Assembly (NCBI RefSeq): GCF_016908635.1
Contig: NZ_JAFBEG010000009.1
Span: forward strand, 1 to 64,000
Origin: Sporohalobacter salinus
GTDB lineage: Bacteria > Bacillota > Halanaerobiia > Halobacteroidales > Acetohalobiaceae
Direction of reading: 5' to 3'
DNA length: 64,000 nucleotides
The position numbers were made by a program, and so were the translations under genes. Positions 48,194-57,519 of the stretch are shown here, piece by piece (within the stretch, counting starts at the first letter, position 1; every line of letters starts with the position of its first letter). Under the pieces are notes generated by a model, which ran no database searches, had not been told where the DNA came from, and saw nothing but the letters and a program-made list of their open reading frames with translations.

Positions 48194-48226
48194 GTAATTC
48201 CCACCTTTAGTTGTCTATTATTATTT

Positions 48227-48241
48227 AATTCTCAGAAAAAG
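48227..48241. promoter_or_regulatory. Possible CodY-like box between the CPBP gene and ilvD
   Basis: AATTCTCAGAAAAAG matches the CodY consensus AATTTTCWGAAAATT at 12 of 15 positions. CodY represses branched-chain amino acid genes in other Firmicutes. Whether this organism has CodY cannot be told from the window. Confidence 0.3.
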
Positions 48242-48290
48242 AATTATTTCCTCCAAATAATTGGAAATAAATTGAAGAACCAGATATAAC

Positions 48291-48306
48291 CTAGTTGTAT
48301 AACTAG
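48291..48306. promoter_or_regulatory. Palindromic operator candidate over the ilvD -35
   Basis: Perfect inverted repeat CTAGTT-GTAT-AACTAG covering the -35 hexamer of the ilvD promoter. A repressor bound here would block RNA polymerase. No regulator gene is adjacent, so the protein is unknown. Confidence 0.4.
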
Positions 48307-48323
48307 AGGTCCTGTGTTATAAT
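48295..48323 (+). promoter_or_regulatory. Promoter for ilvD
   Basis: TTGTAT at 48295-48300, a 17-base spacer ending TGt, and TATAAT at 48318-48323 (extended -10). The leader of about 110 bases holds no T-box. Confidence 0.65.
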
Positions 48324-48441
48324 TATTTAAAATTGAAAAATCATGAGTAGCTAGTAGCGTGGGATAGAGAATAGCAAAGAAGTAAAGAATCCTATGGAGA
48401 TTTTAGCTAAAAATCTTATTATTGATTAGAGGAGGAGAATT

Positions 48442-50100
48442 ATGAGAAGTGAGAAAGTAACTAAAGGAATTAACAAAGCACCACATCGTTCATTATTTAA
48501 AGCTATGGGTTATACTGACAAAGAGATTGAGAAACCATTAATAGGAATTGCTAATGCTCAAAATGAAGTGATCCCTGGACATGATCACCTAGATCAGATT
48601 GCTGAAGCAGTTAAAGCTGGAGTTAGAATGGAAGGAGGAACTCCGATTGAGTTTGGTGGAATTGGAGTCTGTGACGGAATTGCTATGGGGCATCAGGGAA
48701 TGCATTATTCTTTGGCTAGTAGGGAAATAATTGCTGATTCAATTGAGATTATGGCGCAGGCCCATGCTCTTGACGCCTTAGTGTTGGTTCCAAACTGTGA
48801 TAAAATTGTACCTGGAATGTTAATGGCAGCAGCCAGAATTAATATTCCTACAGTAGTAGTTAGTGGTGGGCCGATGTTGGCAGGTAGACATCAAGGAGAT
48901 AATATAGATTTAAAAACAGTATTTGAGAGCGTGGCTGCTGTTCAGACAGGGAATTTATCTGAGGAAGAATTAATAGAGGTTGAAAATAATGCCTGTCCCG
49001 GTTGTGGTTCTTGTTCGGGAATGTTTACGGCCAATTCTATGAACTGTCTTACGGAAGTGTTAGGCCTTGGACTACCTGGTAATGGTACAATTCCAGCTGT
49101 TTATGCCAAACGGAGAAGATTAGCTAAAAGGGCTGGGATGCAGGTAATGGAGATGTTGGATAAAGATATTAAACCGTTAGATATTTTAACTGAAGAATCT
49201 TTTGAGAATGCTTTAGCTGTTGATATGGCGTTAGGTTGTTCAACTAATACAGCTTTACATTTGCCTGCTATTGCTTATGAAGCAGGAATAGATCTTGATT
49301 TGGAATTAATTAATGAAGTTAGTGCTGAAGTTCCTCATCTTTGTAGCTTAAGTCCAGCAGGGAAGTACCACATTGCAGATCTAAATGAAGCTGGAGGAAT
49401 ACCAGCAGTAATGAAGGTACTAAGTAGTAAGGGATTATTAAATGAAGAGTTGATAACAGTAACAGGACAATCAATTGCAGATAATTTAATTGATGTAGAA
49501 GTTTTAAATGAAGATGTGATTCGTGATTTCAAAACTGCTTATCATCAGACTGGTGGGCTGGCTGTATTAAAAGGGAATCTTGCTCCTGATGGTGCAGTTG
49601 TCAAACAAGCAGCAGTAGCTGAAGAAATGCTAGTTCATAAAGGGCCCGCTCGAGTATTTAATTCGGAAGAGGAGACGGTAGAGGCTATTCATAGTGGAGA
49701 AATTAAATCGGGAGATGTAGTAATTATTAAGTATGAAGGGCCTAAAGGAGGTCCAGGTATGCGTGAGATGTTGACGCCTACTTCGGCTGTAGCAGGAGCT
49801 GGACTTGATAAAGAGGTTGCCTTAATTACAGATGGACGATTTTCTGGGGCTACACGAGGTGCATCTATTGGTCATGCTTCTCCGGAAGGTATGGAAGGTG
49901 GGCCGATTGCTGTTGTTGAGGAAGGAGATATAATTGAGATTGATATTCCTAATCGGCAATTGAATGTTGAATTAAGTGATGAGGAGATTAAAGCAAGATT
50001 GAAAGGATGGTCTCCACCAGAACCGAAGATAAAGGCGGGGTATTTATCTCGTTATGCTAAGCTAGTTAGTTCTGCTAGTACTGGAGCAGTGTTTAAGTAA
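48442..50100 (+). CDS. ilvD: Dihydroxy-acid dehydratase
   Basis: Fe-S enzyme converting 2,3-dihydroxy-isovalerate and -3-methylvalerate to the 2-oxo acids of valine/leucine and isoleucine. The 552-residue protein has the cluster ligands in [12 protein letters not shown] near 113-124 and [21 protein letters not shown] near 180-200, and [14 protein letters not shown] near 430. GAGGAGGAG precedes the ATG. It stands apart from ilvB by an 811-base regulatory region and has its own promoter with a palindromic operator candidate. Confidence 0.97.
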   Translation: MRSEKVTKGINKAPHRSLFKAMGYTDKEIEKPLIGIANAQNEVIPGHDHLDQIAEAVKAGVRMEGGTPIEFGGIGVCDGIAMGHQGMHYSLASREIIADSIEIMAQAHALDALVLVPNCDKIVPGMLMAAARINIPTVVVSGGPMLAGRHQGDNIDLKTVFESVAAVQTGNLSEEELIEVENNACPGCGSCSGMFTANSMNCLTEVLGLGLPGNGTIPAVYAKRRRLAKRAGMQVMEMLDKDIKPLDILTEESFENALAVDMALGCSTNTALHLPAIAYEAGIDLDLELINEVSAEVPHLCSLSPAGKYHIADLNEAGGIPAVMKVLSSKGLLNEELITVTGQSIADNLIDVEVLNEDVIRDFKTAYHQTGGLAVLKGNLAPDGAVVKQAAVAEEMLVHKGPARVFNSEEETVEAIHSGEIKSGDVVIIKYEGPKGGPGMREMLTPTSAVAGAGLDKEVALITDGRFSGATRGASIGHASPEGMEGGPIAVVEEGDIIEIDIPNRQLNVELSDEEIKARLKGWSPPEPKIKAGYLSRYAKLVSSASTGAVFK

Positions 50101-50125
50101 AGCTATATAAAATTTTATAAAGTTC

Positions 50126-50154
50126 TTGACAAAATATTTAAAGTGACATATACT
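50126..50154 (+). promoter_or_regulatory. Upstream promoter P1 in the ilvD-ilvB region
   Basis: TTGACA at 50126-50131 and TATACT at 50149-50154 with a 17-base spacer. Hexamers and spacing match P2 at 50310-50338 exactly, which suggests duplication of the promoter. Confidence 0.8.
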
Positions 50155-50184
50155 GTTTAATAACATAATTTTATAAGTTAAAGG

Positions 50185-50300
50185 TTATGATGGAGACTGA
50201 AATAGTTAACTTGGACTACAGAGAATCGGGGTAGCTGAGAACCGACGTCTAATTAATTATTTTTCTCACTCCTGAACTATAGACTGAAAGGAATTATTCT
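50185..50300 (+). promoter_or_regulatory. Truncated T-box-like stem I element
   Basis: The stretch has the look of a T-box stem I: GATGGAGACTG start, AGAGAATCGGG...ACCGACG hairpin and CACTCCTGAAC distal element near 50265-50276. No T-box sequence (GGTGGTACCGCG) and no terminator follow before the next promoter at 50310. It may be the remnant of a duplicated leader, or a non-switching tRNA-binding stem. Identification is by eye only. Confidence 0.5.
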
Positions 50301-50309
50301 AAAAAGCTC

Positions 50310-50338
50310 TTGACAAACTTTGAAATATTGGTTATACT
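50310..50338 (+). promoter_or_regulatory. Promoter P2 for ilvB operon
   Basis: TTGACA at 50310-50315 and TATACT at 50333-50338 with a 17-base spacer, the same pattern as P1. It directly precedes the complete T-box. Confidence 0.85.
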
Positions 50339-50404
50339 TAAAGGTAAATAATTTTATAATAGTAAGTAGATTTTAGAGTAGCCAATAAAATTTAGTAGAA
50401 TAAA

Positions 50405-50711
50405 AGTGTTGAGAGGGGCAAGTAGGTTATTTAATTCTATCGACAGCGAGCTGGGTTTGGTGAAAGCCAGCGATAGAAAGAATAATTGAAATCCTCCTGG
50501 AGCTGCAGATTGAACGGTAATTCTAAGTAGGTTGTGCCGGTTAGTAACCGTTATCTAGTACTGGGGTATGGAACATATCTGTATTTTAGATATGTAAGTA
50601 CTTACTAAGGCTATTACCGTAAGGTAGTAGTGAAATTTGGGTGGTACCGCGTGAGCTTAAACCTCTCGTCCCGATTAATGGAACACATTAGTCAGGATGA
50701 GAGGTTTTTTT
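50405..50711 (+). promoter_or_regulatory. T-box riboswitch upstream of ilvB (probably leucine)
   Basis: Stem I carries CAGCGAGCTGGG...GCCAGCG, CTCCTGGAGCTGCAGA and TGAAC. The triplet immediately before AGTAGG (50526-50531) is CTA, a leucine codon. The T-box GGGTGGTACCGCG is at 50639-50651, with a TGGT bulge that fits discriminator A of tRNA-Leu. The terminator (arms ACCTCTC/GAGAGGT with T-run) ends near 50711. Uncharged tRNA-Leu should allow readthrough into ilvB-cimA. Confidence 0.93.
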
Positions 50712-50775
50712 GATTTTTAGATAATTTAAGTAGTAGAGTAAAAGTATGAGTAGTTAGTAGTCAAGGAGTATATAA

Positions 50776-50839
50776 TTAATAAATATCAATTACCTTGGAA
50801 TAAGTATACCTTATTTTATCTATAATTGATATTTATTAA
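50776..50839 (+). repeat. 17-bp perfect inverted repeat with 30-base loop
   Basis: Arms 50776-50792 and 50823-50839 are exact reverse complements. The loop itself holds a small AATAAG/CTTATT pair. It lies between the T-box terminator and a second terminator. Possible readings are a tiny insertion element, a binding site, or part of an RNA switch. Confidence 0.8.
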
Positions 50840-50878
50840 AAAACTCTGGGGCTAACTAGTCAGTTCCAGAGTTTTTTT
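50839..50878 (+). terminator. Second intrinsic terminator, directly before ilvB
   Basis: Arms AAAAACTCTGG and CCAGAGTTTTT enclose a smaller AACT/AGTT stem, ending in seven Ts only 34 bases before the ilvB ATG. Any transcript that passes the T-box meets this hairpin, so a second control point is implied. No leader peptide is apparent upstream. Confidence 0.85.
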
Positions 50879-50911
50879 ATTGGATTTTAAAAAGAGGGGT
50901 GAGAATGTAGT

Positions 50912-52648
50912 ATGGAATTTACTGGTGCAGAAATTTTTGTCAAATCATTGTTAGAAGAAGGGATTGAAAAAATCTTTGGTCATCCAGGTGGTGCTGTCAT
51001 ACCTATTTATGATGTATTATATGAGACTGATATTGAACATGTTTTGGCTAGACATGAGCAGGGAGCAGCACATGTAGCTGATGGTTATGCCCGGAGTACT
51101 GGTAGACCTGGCGTCTGTCTTGCTACTTCTGGACCAGGAGCAACTAATTTAGTAACAGGATTGGCTACTGCTTATATGGATTCGGTTCCATTGGTAGCAT
51201 TTACTGGGCAGGTGCCAACAGGAATGCTGGGAACAGATGCTTTTCAGGAGGCAGATATAACTGGAGCTACTTTACCGATGACTAAACATAATTACTTAGT
51301 TCAGCATGTAGAAGATCTATCCAGGATAATTAAAGAGGCTTTTCATATTGCTACTACAGGAAGGCCGGGACCTGTCTTAATTGATATTCCTAAAGATGTT
51401 CAGATGGCAAAGACTACTTTTGAGTATCCAGCTAAAGTGGAGTTGCCTGGCTATGGACCTACTTACAGCGGACATAAGTTGCAGATAAAGAAGGCAGCAA
51501 AGGCGATTAAGCAGGCTGAAAAGCCGGTAATCTATGCAGGAGGTGGAGTAGTAGCTAGTGGTGCCGCAGAGGAATTACGAAAATTGGCCAGAAAGGCTGA
51601 AATTCCTGTAACTACAACTTTAATGGGACTGGGAAGTTTTTCTGAAACTGATGACTTGGCCTTAGAAATGTTAGGGATGCATGGTACTGAATATGCTAAT
51701 TATGCTGTGTCAGAAACTGACTTATTAATTGCTGTCGGAGCAAGATTTGATGATCGGGTAACTGGAGATTTAGAAACCTTTGCTAAAAGAGCTAAGATTG
51801 TTCATATAGATATTGATCCAGCAGAAGTTTCAAAACGAGTTGCAGTAGATATTCCTATAGTAGGCGATGTTAAGAATGTACTACAGGACTTAAATCAACA
51901 GGTCCAAGAGCAGAAACATAGTAAATGGCGTCAAAAGATTCAGGATTGGAAACAGAAATCAGTTATATCCAAAGATAAAACTACCAAAGTACTGACTCCG
52001 AAGTTTATAATTGAAAAAATTGATGAAATAACAGATGATAATACATTAATTACAACAGAGGTTGGACAGAATCAGATGTGGGCTGCACAATATTATAAAT
52101 ATAATAAGCCACGCAGTTTCATTTCTTCTGGTGGGCTAGGGACTATGGGTTATGGTTTTCCAGCCAGTTTGGGGGTGCAAAGTGGAAATCCGGAGGCTAC
52201 AGTTTTTTGTATAGCTGGTGATGGAAGTTTACAAATGAATTCTCAGGAATTAGCTACTGCTGTACAGCATGAATTACCGATTAATGTGGCAATACTTAAT
52301 AATAGTTATTTGGGAATGGTTAGACAGTGGCAGGAGATATTTAATGAGAAACGATATGCATCTACTTGTTTGAAACGGCGAAAAAGTTGTCCGCCTAATT
52401 GTTCTGGCCCAGACTCTGATAGGAATTGTCCTGAAATGACTCCTGATTTTGTTAAATTAGCGGAGGCATATGGTGCAGTGGGGATTAGGGTTACTAAAAC
52501 TTCGGAAGTAAAATCCGCATTAGAAAAAGCAGTTGCTAGTTCAAAACCGGTAATAATAGATTTTGTAATTGAACGAGAAGAGAATGTTTTTCCAATGGTA
52601 CCATCAGGAGGTAGCCTTGATAATATGTTAGTAGGAGGGAATGATTAA
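50912..52648 (+). CDS. ilvB: Acetolactate synthase large subunit
   Basis: Thiamine-diphosphate enzyme making 2-acetolactate or 2-aceto-2-hydroxybutyrate, the first common step of Val/Leu/Ile synthesis. The 578-residue protein has the catalytic Glu in ARHEQGA near 48 and the TPP motif GDGSLQMNSQEL near 435. After the RQWQEIFNEKRYAST segment comes an insertion of about 25 residues with Cys486, Cys493, Cys497 and Cys506, followed by TPDFVKLAEAYG. The AGAGGGGTGAG ribosome site follows the second terminator. The stop overlaps ilvN by one base. Confidence 0.96.
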   Translation: MEFTGAEIFVKSLLEEGIEKIFGHPGGAVIPIYDVLYETDIEHVLARHEQGAAHVADGYARSTGRPGVCLATSGPGATNLVTGLATAYMDSVPLVAFTGQVPTGMLGTDAFQEADITGATLPMTKHNYLVQHVEDLSRIIKEAFHIATTGRPGPVLIDIPKDVQMAKTTFEYPAKVELPGYGPTYSGHKLQIKKAAKAIKQAEKPVIYAGGGVVASGAAEELRKLARKAEIPVTTTLMGLGSFSETDDLALEMLGMHGTEYANYAVSETDLLIAVGARFDDRVTGDLETFAKRAKIVHIDIDPAEVSKRVAVDIPIVGDVKNVLQDLNQQVQEQKHSKWRQKIQDWKQKSVISKDKTTKVLTPKFIIEKIDEITDDNTLITTEVGQNQMWAAQYYKYNKPRSFISSGGLGTMGYGFPASLGVQSGNPEATVFCIAGDGSLQMNSQELATAVQHELPINVAILNNSYLGMVRQWQEIFNEKRYASTCLKRRKSCPPNCSGPDSDRNCPEMTPDFVKLAEAYGAVGIRVTKTSEVKSALEKAVASSKPVIIDFVIEREENVFPMVPSGGSLDNMLVGGND

Positions 52649-53124
52649 TGAAGCATACAGTTGCTGTATTAGTAGCTAATAAATCTGGAGTTTTAACTAG
52701 AATTGCAAGTTTATTCAGTAGAAGGGGATTTAATATAGACAGTTTATCAGTGGGAACTACAGAAGATCCTAAGGTTTCGCGGATTACTATTGTAGTAGAA
52801 GGTGGAGACCATGTTTTAGAGCAGGTTACTAAACAGTTAAATAAGTTGATAGATGTTTATAAGGTCAGTGATATTACTAATGATTCTTCAATAGACAGAG
52901 ATCTAGCGTTAATTAAGGTAAAGGCAAATTCTGAAGATAGATCAGAGATTATGCAAGTGGTAGATATTTTTAGGGGAAAAATAGTGGATGTTTCTTCAGA
53001 TTCATTAGTAATTGAGATTACTGGTGATGAAGAAAAGGTAAATGCTTTAGAAGAATTATTGAGATCTTTTGGTATTATAGAATTGGTTCGTACAGGAAAA
53101 ATTTCTATGGTACGTGGAGGTTAG
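52648..53124 (+). CDS. ilvN: Acetolactate synthase small (regulatory) subunit
   Basis: Binds valine through ACT domains and activates IlvB. The 158-residue protein has an ACT domain (KHTVAVLVANKSGVLTRIASLFSRRGFNIDSLSVG-type, residues 2-36) and a C-terminal small-subunit domain (DLALIKVKA near 90, SFGIIELVRTGKISMVRG at the end). Also called ilvH. It starts at the TAATG overlap with ilvB, so subunits are coupled. Confidence 0.96.
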   Translation: MKHTVAVLVANKSGVLTRIASLFSRRGFNIDSLSVGTTEDPKVSRITIVVEGGDHVLEQVTKQLNKLIDVYKVSDITNDSSIDRDLALIKVKANSEDRSEIMQVVDIFRGKIVDVSSDSLVIEITGDEEKVNALEELLRSFGIIELVRTGKISMVRGG

Positions 53125-53181
53125 GAGTAAAATAAAGGAAGTATAACTTTAAATATAAATCTTAAAAAGGAGCTGATTGTA

Positions 53182-54171
53182 ATGAAAATGTATTATGATG
53201 AAGATGCTAATTTGGAATATTTAGAAGAAAGAACAGTTGCAGTTATAGGTTATGGTAGTCAAGGGCATGCTCAATCTCAAAATTTAAGAGATTCTGGGGT
53301 AGATGTTATTGTAGCTGAACTAGAAGGAACAGAGAATTATAATCAGGCAGTTGAAGATGGTTTTGAGCCTTTAAGTGCCAAAGAGGCTGCTAAAAAAGCT
53401 GATGTAATCCAAATTTTATTACCTGATGAAGTACAAAAGGAGGTCTATTATAATTCTGTTGAACCTAATTTAGAGGCTGAAAATGCACTTGTTTTTTCAC
53501 ATGGGTTTAATATTCACTATAAACAGATTGTGCCCCCGGAGAATGTAGATGTTTATATGGTAGCTCCTAAAGGTCCAGGACATTTAGTGAGAAGAGTATA
53601 TACTGAAGGGGAAGGAGTTCCAAGTTTAATTGCTGTTTATCAAGATGCAACAGGTAAAGCTAAAGATTTTGCTTTAGCCCATGCTAAAGGTATTGGTGGT
53701 ACACGGGGAGGAGTAATTGAAACTACCTTTAAGGAAGAAACTGAGACTGATCTTTTCGGTGAGCAGGCAGTACTTTGTGGGGGAGCTACTGAACTAGTCA
53801 AGGCTGGTTTTGAAACATTAACTGAGGCAGGCTATCAGCCGGAAATTGCTTATTTTGAATGCTTGCATGAATTGAAATTAATTGTTGATTTAATGTATGA
53901 AGGTGGGCTTGCTAAGATGAGAAATTCTATTTCTGATACTGCTGAGTATGGAGACTTAATTGCTGGTGATAAAGTAATTAATGATAAATCTAGAGAAGCA
54001 ATGCGGGAACTTTTGGATAAGGTTAGGAATGGAGAGTTTGCTAAACGATGGTTACTTGAAAATAAGGTGGGGCGTCCATCTTATTTGAAGCGAAAAGAGA
54101 TTGATGCCAATCATGAGATTGAGAAGGTAGGAAAGAAATTGAGAGATATGATGGATTGGATTGAAGATTAA
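53182..54171 (+). CDS. ilvC: Ketol-acid reductoisomerase
   Basis: Isomerises and reduces acetohydroxy acids to dihydroxy acids with NAD(P)H and magnesium. The 329-residue, class I protein has the Rossmann [17 protein letters not shown] near 23-39, the [13 protein letters not shown] segment near 127 and metal residues in [12 protein letters not shown] (near 191) and [19 protein letters not shown] (near 223). Cofactor preference cannot be settled by eye. The AAAGGAGCTG ribosome site precedes it. It lies 57 bases after ilvN. Confidence 0.96.
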   Translation: MKMYYDEDANLEYLEERTVAVIGYGSQGHAQSQNLRDSGVDVIVAELEGTENYNQAVEDGFEPLSAKEAAKKADVIQILLPDEVQKEVYYNSVEPNLEAENALVFSHGFNIHYKQIVPPENVDVYMVAPKGPGHLVRRVYTEGEGVPSLIAVYQDATGKAKDFALAHAKGIGGTRGGVIETTFKEETETDLFGEQAVLCGGATELVKAGFETLTEAGYQPEIAYFECLHELKLIVDLMYEGGLAKMRNSISDTAEYGDLIAGDKVINDKSREAMRELLDKVRNGEFAKRWLLENKVGRPSYLKRKEIDANHEIEKVGKKLRDMMDWIED

Positions 54172-54215
54172 GTAGAGGATATTTATAGATTTGGATGTTA
54201 TGGAGGGATTAATAA

Positions 54216-55760
54216 ATGAGTGAGGGAGAAGTTAAGATATTTGATACTACTTTAAGAGATGGTGAGCAGTCGCCAGGAGTTAGTTTGAATATTGAGGAAA
54301 AATTGGAGATTGCCCATCAATTAGCTAGGTTAGATGTAGATGTAATTGAAGCTGGATTTCCAATTGCCTCTGAAGGAGATTTTGAGGCAGTTAAACAGAT
54401 TGCTAAAGAAGTAGAAGGGCCAGTGATTGCTGGTTTGGCCCGGTCTACTAAAGGAGATATTGATCGTGCCTGGGAAGCTTTGCAATATTCTAATAAGCCA
54501 CGTATTCATACGTTTATAGCTACTTCTCCGGTTCATATGGAGTATAAGTTACAGAAGTCTCCGCAAGAAGTATTAGAAAGTGTTACTGAAGCTGTTGAAT
54601 ATGCTAAGGGTTATACAGATGATGTAGAATTTTCAGCTGAAGATGCCTTTCGCAGCGATAAAGATTTTCTCTGTCAGGTGGTAGAAAGAGCAGTCGAAGC
54701 TGGAGCGACTACTGTTAATATTCCTGATACTGTTGGTTATGCTACTCCGGCAGAATTTGGAGGTTTAATTAAATATATCTGTGAAAATGTTTCTAATATT
54801 GACGAGACAATTATTAGTGTGCATTGTCATAATGATCTTGGCCTAGCAGTAGCTAATTCCCTAGCAGCTGTAGAAAATGGGGCCCAACAAATAGAATGTG
54901 CTGTTAATGGAATTGGTGAACGGGCAGGTAATACTGCTTTAGAAGAAGTAGTAATGGCTTTAAATACACGGAATGATTATTTTGATCAAACACCAGAAAT
55001 TGTTTTAGATCAAATCTATAAGACTAGTAAATTAGTTAGTTCATTGACAGGAATGTCAGTTCAGGCTAATAAAGCTATTGTAGGAAAGAATGCTTTTGCT
55101 CATGAATCAGGGATTCATCAAGATGGTGTAATCAAAGAAAGAACTACTTATGAAATTATGGATGCCAAGACTATTGGGTTAAGTGAAAATCGAATTGTTC
55201 TTGGAAAACATTCGGGCCGTCATGCATTTAAAGAAAGATTGGGTGAACTGGGTTATGAGTTGGAAGAAGATAATCTAGAGAAGACTTTCAAGCGTTTTAA
55301 GGAGTTAGCTGATCGAAAGCAGTCAATTACTGATAGAGATTTGGAAGCATTAGTAGAAGATGAATTAAAAGTGATACCACAGGCTTATGAATTGATGGCT
55401 ATTCAAGTTACTAGCGGTGATGAAGTATTGCCAACAGCTACTTTGAAATTAAAAGTTAACGAGGAAGTAATTATTGATTCAGCTTGTTGTGAAGGCGGGC
55501 CTATTGATGCTGTTTACGAAACTGTTAATCGAATTACTGGTTTGGACTGTAAGCTAGAAAGTTATGCAATCGATGCTATTACTAGTGGTAAGGATGCCTT
55601 GGGAGAAGTAACAGTTAAACTACATTACAATGAAGAATTATTCATTGGACGTGGAGTTAGTATTGATGTAATTGAAGCTAGTGCAAAGGCTTACTTGAAT
55701 GCAGTTAATAAAGTATTGTATGAAAATGAAGATTTGATTGGAGAGAAGGAGGACAATTAA
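54216..55760 (+). CDS. leuA: 2-isopropylmalate synthase
   Basis: Condenses acetyl-CoA with 2-oxoisovalerate, the committing step of leucine synthesis. The 514-residue protein has the TIM-barrel catalytic motifs [13 protein letters not shown] near 9-21 and [16 protein letters not shown] near 204-219, and a C-terminal regulatory LeuA-dimer domain (about 380-510) that usually senses leucine. GGAGGGAT precedes the ATG. It overlaps the ribosome site of leuC at its end. Confidence 0.95.
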   Translation: MSEGEVKIFDTTLRDGEQSPGVSLNIEEKLEIAHQLARLDVDVIEAGFPIASEGDFEAVKQIAKEVEGPVIAGLARSTKGDIDRAWEALQYSNKPRIHTFIATSPVHMEYKLQKSPQEVLESVTEAVEYAKGYTDDVEFSAEDAFRSDKDFLCQVVERAVEAGATTVNIPDTVGYATPAEFGGLIKYICENVSNIDETIISVHCHNDLGLAVANSLAAVENGAQQIECAVNGIGERAGNTALEEVVMALNTRNDYFDQTPEIVLDQIYKTSKLVSSLTGMSVQANKAIVGKNAFAHESGIHQDGVIKERTTYEIMDAKTIGLSENRIVLGKHSGRHAFKERLGELGYELEEDNLEKTFKRFKELADRKQSITDRDLEALVEDELKVIPQAYELMAIQVTSGDEVLPTATLKLKVNEEVIIDSACCEGGPIDAVYETVNRITGLDCKLESYAIDAITSGKDALGEVTVKLHYNEELFIGRGVSIDVIEASAKAYLNAVNKVLYENEDLIGEKEDN

Positions 55761-55761
55761 G

Positions 55762-57024
55762 ATGGGGATGACAATGGTAGAAAAGATTTTAGCTGATCAT
55801 GCTAATAGGGAAGAAGTTCAAGCTGGAGAGTTGATTAATGCTAAGTTAGATATTGTTCTTGGTAATGATGTTACTACTCCTGTAGCTATTAATGAATTTA
55901 ATAAGATAGGTGTAGATGAAGTATTTGATAAAGAGCGAGTAGTAATTGTTCCGGATCATTTTGTTCCTAATAAAGATATTAACTCAGCTGAACAGTGTAA
56001 ATTTACTAGAGAATTTGCAGCTGAGAAAGAATTAGTTAATTATTTTGAAATTGGTGAAATGGGAATAGAACATTGTCTTCTTCCAGAACAAGGATTAGTC
56101 TTACCTGGAGATACAGTTATTGGAGCTGATTCTCATACTTGCACTTATGGAGCCTTAGGAGCTTTTGCTACTGGTGTTGGAAGTACAGATATGGCTGCCG
56201 GTATGGCTACTGGTGAAGCTTGGTTTAAGGTGCCGGAGACGATTAAGTTTGTCTATCAGGGTGAATTGAATGATTGGGTTGGTGGTAAAGATTTGATTTT
56301 ATATACTATCGGTGATATTGGAGTTGATGGAGCATTATATAAAGCAATGGAATTCAGTGGTGAAGTAATTGAGAATCTACCAATGGATCACCGTTTTACT
56401 ATGTCCAATATGGCCATTGAAGCTGGTGGTAAGTGTGGATTAATTAAACCAGATCAGACTACTATAGATTATGTGGAAGATAGAGCGCAGCGTGATTATA
56501 AATTATATCAAAGCGATGAGGATGCAGAATATGAGCAGGTAATTGAATATGATGTAAGTAAGATTGAACCACAAGTAGCGTTTCCTCATTTACCTGAGAA
56601 TACTAGAGGAATTAGTGAAGTGGGCAATGTTGGAATTGATCAGGCAGTAATCGGTTCTTGTACTAATGGACGTCTTGACGATCTACGTTTAGCTGCCGAA
56701 GTATTAGAAGGAAAGAAAGCAGATGATAGTGTTAGATTAATTATTTTCCCTGGAACACAGGAAATTTATAAGCAGGCTATGAAAGAAGGCTTGATCGAGA
56801 TCTTTATTGATGCTGGCGCTGCTGTCAGTACTCCAACTTGTGGACCTTGCTTAGGCGGTCATATGGGGGTTTTAGCTGCAGGTGAACGAGCAATTGCTAC
56901 TACTAATCGTAATTTTGTTGGTCGAATGGGGCATCCAGAGAGCGAAGTTTATCTGTCCAATCCAGCAGTTGCTGCAGCTTCGGCTATCAAAGGAAAAATT
57001 GTCAGTCCGAAGGAGGTAATATAG
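55762..57024 (+). CDS. leuC: 3-isopropylmalate dehydratase large subunit
   Basis: Aconitase-type 4Fe-4S enzyme that isomerises 2- to 3-isopropylmalate and, in citramalate-using bacteria, also citramalate. The 420-residue size is the short bacterial/archaeal type. Cluster ligands are in [13 protein letters not shown] near 300 and [13 protein letters not shown] near 360. ATG 55762 follows AAGGAGG by 9 bases; an in-frame TTG at 55738 inside leuA is rejected. leuD starts on the next base after its stop. Confidence 0.96.
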   Translation: MGMTMVEKILADHANREEVQAGELINAKLDIVLGNDVTTPVAINEFNKIGVDEVFDKERVVIVPDHFVPNKDINSAEQCKFTREFAAEKELVNYFEIGEMGIEHCLLPEQGLVLPGDTVIGADSHTCTYGALGAFATGVGSTDMAAGMATGEAWFKVPETIKFVYQGELNDWVGGKDLILYTIGDIGVDGALYKAMEFSGEVIENLPMDHRFTMSNMAIEAGGKCGLIKPDQTTIDYVEDRAQRDYKLYQSDEDAEYEQVIEYDVSKIEPQVAFPHLPENTRGISEVGNVGIDQAVIGSCTNGRLDDLRLAAEVLEGKKADDSVRLIIFPGTQEIYKQAMKEGLIEIFIDAGAAVSTPTCGPCLGGHMGVLAAGERAIATTNRNFVGRMGHPESEVYLSNPAVAAASAIKGKIVSPKEVI

Positions 57025-57519
57025 ATGGAATTAAGAGGTCGAGCTTGGAAATATGGTGATGATATAGACACAGATGTAATTATCCCAGCCCGCTATTTAA
57101 ATACTTCTGAGCCTGAGGAATTGGCAAAGTATTGCCTTAAAGATTTAGATGAGGATTTTGTAAATAAGATGAATGAAGGAGATATGATAGTTGCTGCCAA
57201 GAACTTCGGCTGCGGTAGTTCACGAGAACATGCCCCTTTAGCAATTAAGGCTGCAGGTGTTTCTTGTGTTATTGCTAAATCTTTTGCTCGGATTTTTTAT
57301 CGGAATGCCATCAATATCGGTTTGCCTATTTTGGAATCTATAGAAGCAGTAGATGGTATTGATACAGAAGATGAAGTAGAAGTTGATGTTGAATCAGGAG
57401 AGATTAGAAATTTGACTAAAGGTGAAGTCTATCAGGCAGAGCCATTTCCTGAATTTATGCAGGATATAATTCAGGTAGGCGGCTTAATTAATTATGTAGC
57501 AGGAAAGGTGGATAAATAA
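57025..57519 (+). CDS. leuD: 3-isopropylmalate dehydratase small subunit
   Basis: Swivelling domain partner of LeuC that determines substrate specificity. The 164-residue protein has [21 protein letters not shown] near 5-25 and the conserved [21 protein letters not shown] near 58-78. AAGGAGG precedes the ATG within the leuC 3' end. The stop codon overlaps the leuB ATG, so leuC-leuD-leuB are translated as a chain. Confidence 0.96.
   Translation: MELRGRAWKYGDDIDTDVIIPARYLNTSEPEELAKYCLKDLDEDFVNKMNEGDMIVAAKNFGCGSSREHAPLAIKAAGVSCVIAKSFARIFYRNAINIGLPILESIEAVDGIDTEDEVEVDVESGEIRNLTKGEVYQAEPFPEFMQDIIQVGGLINYVAGKVDK

Noticed and set aside
48025-48210. 61-residue plus-strand frame inside the CPBP-like gene
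   Set aside because: It has no ribosome site or conserved motif and is antisense to a gene with a good start signal.
50185-50300. SAM-I (S-box) riboswitch
   Set aside because: The GAGGGACTGGCCC-type S-box core is absent; the landmarks fit T-box stem I better.
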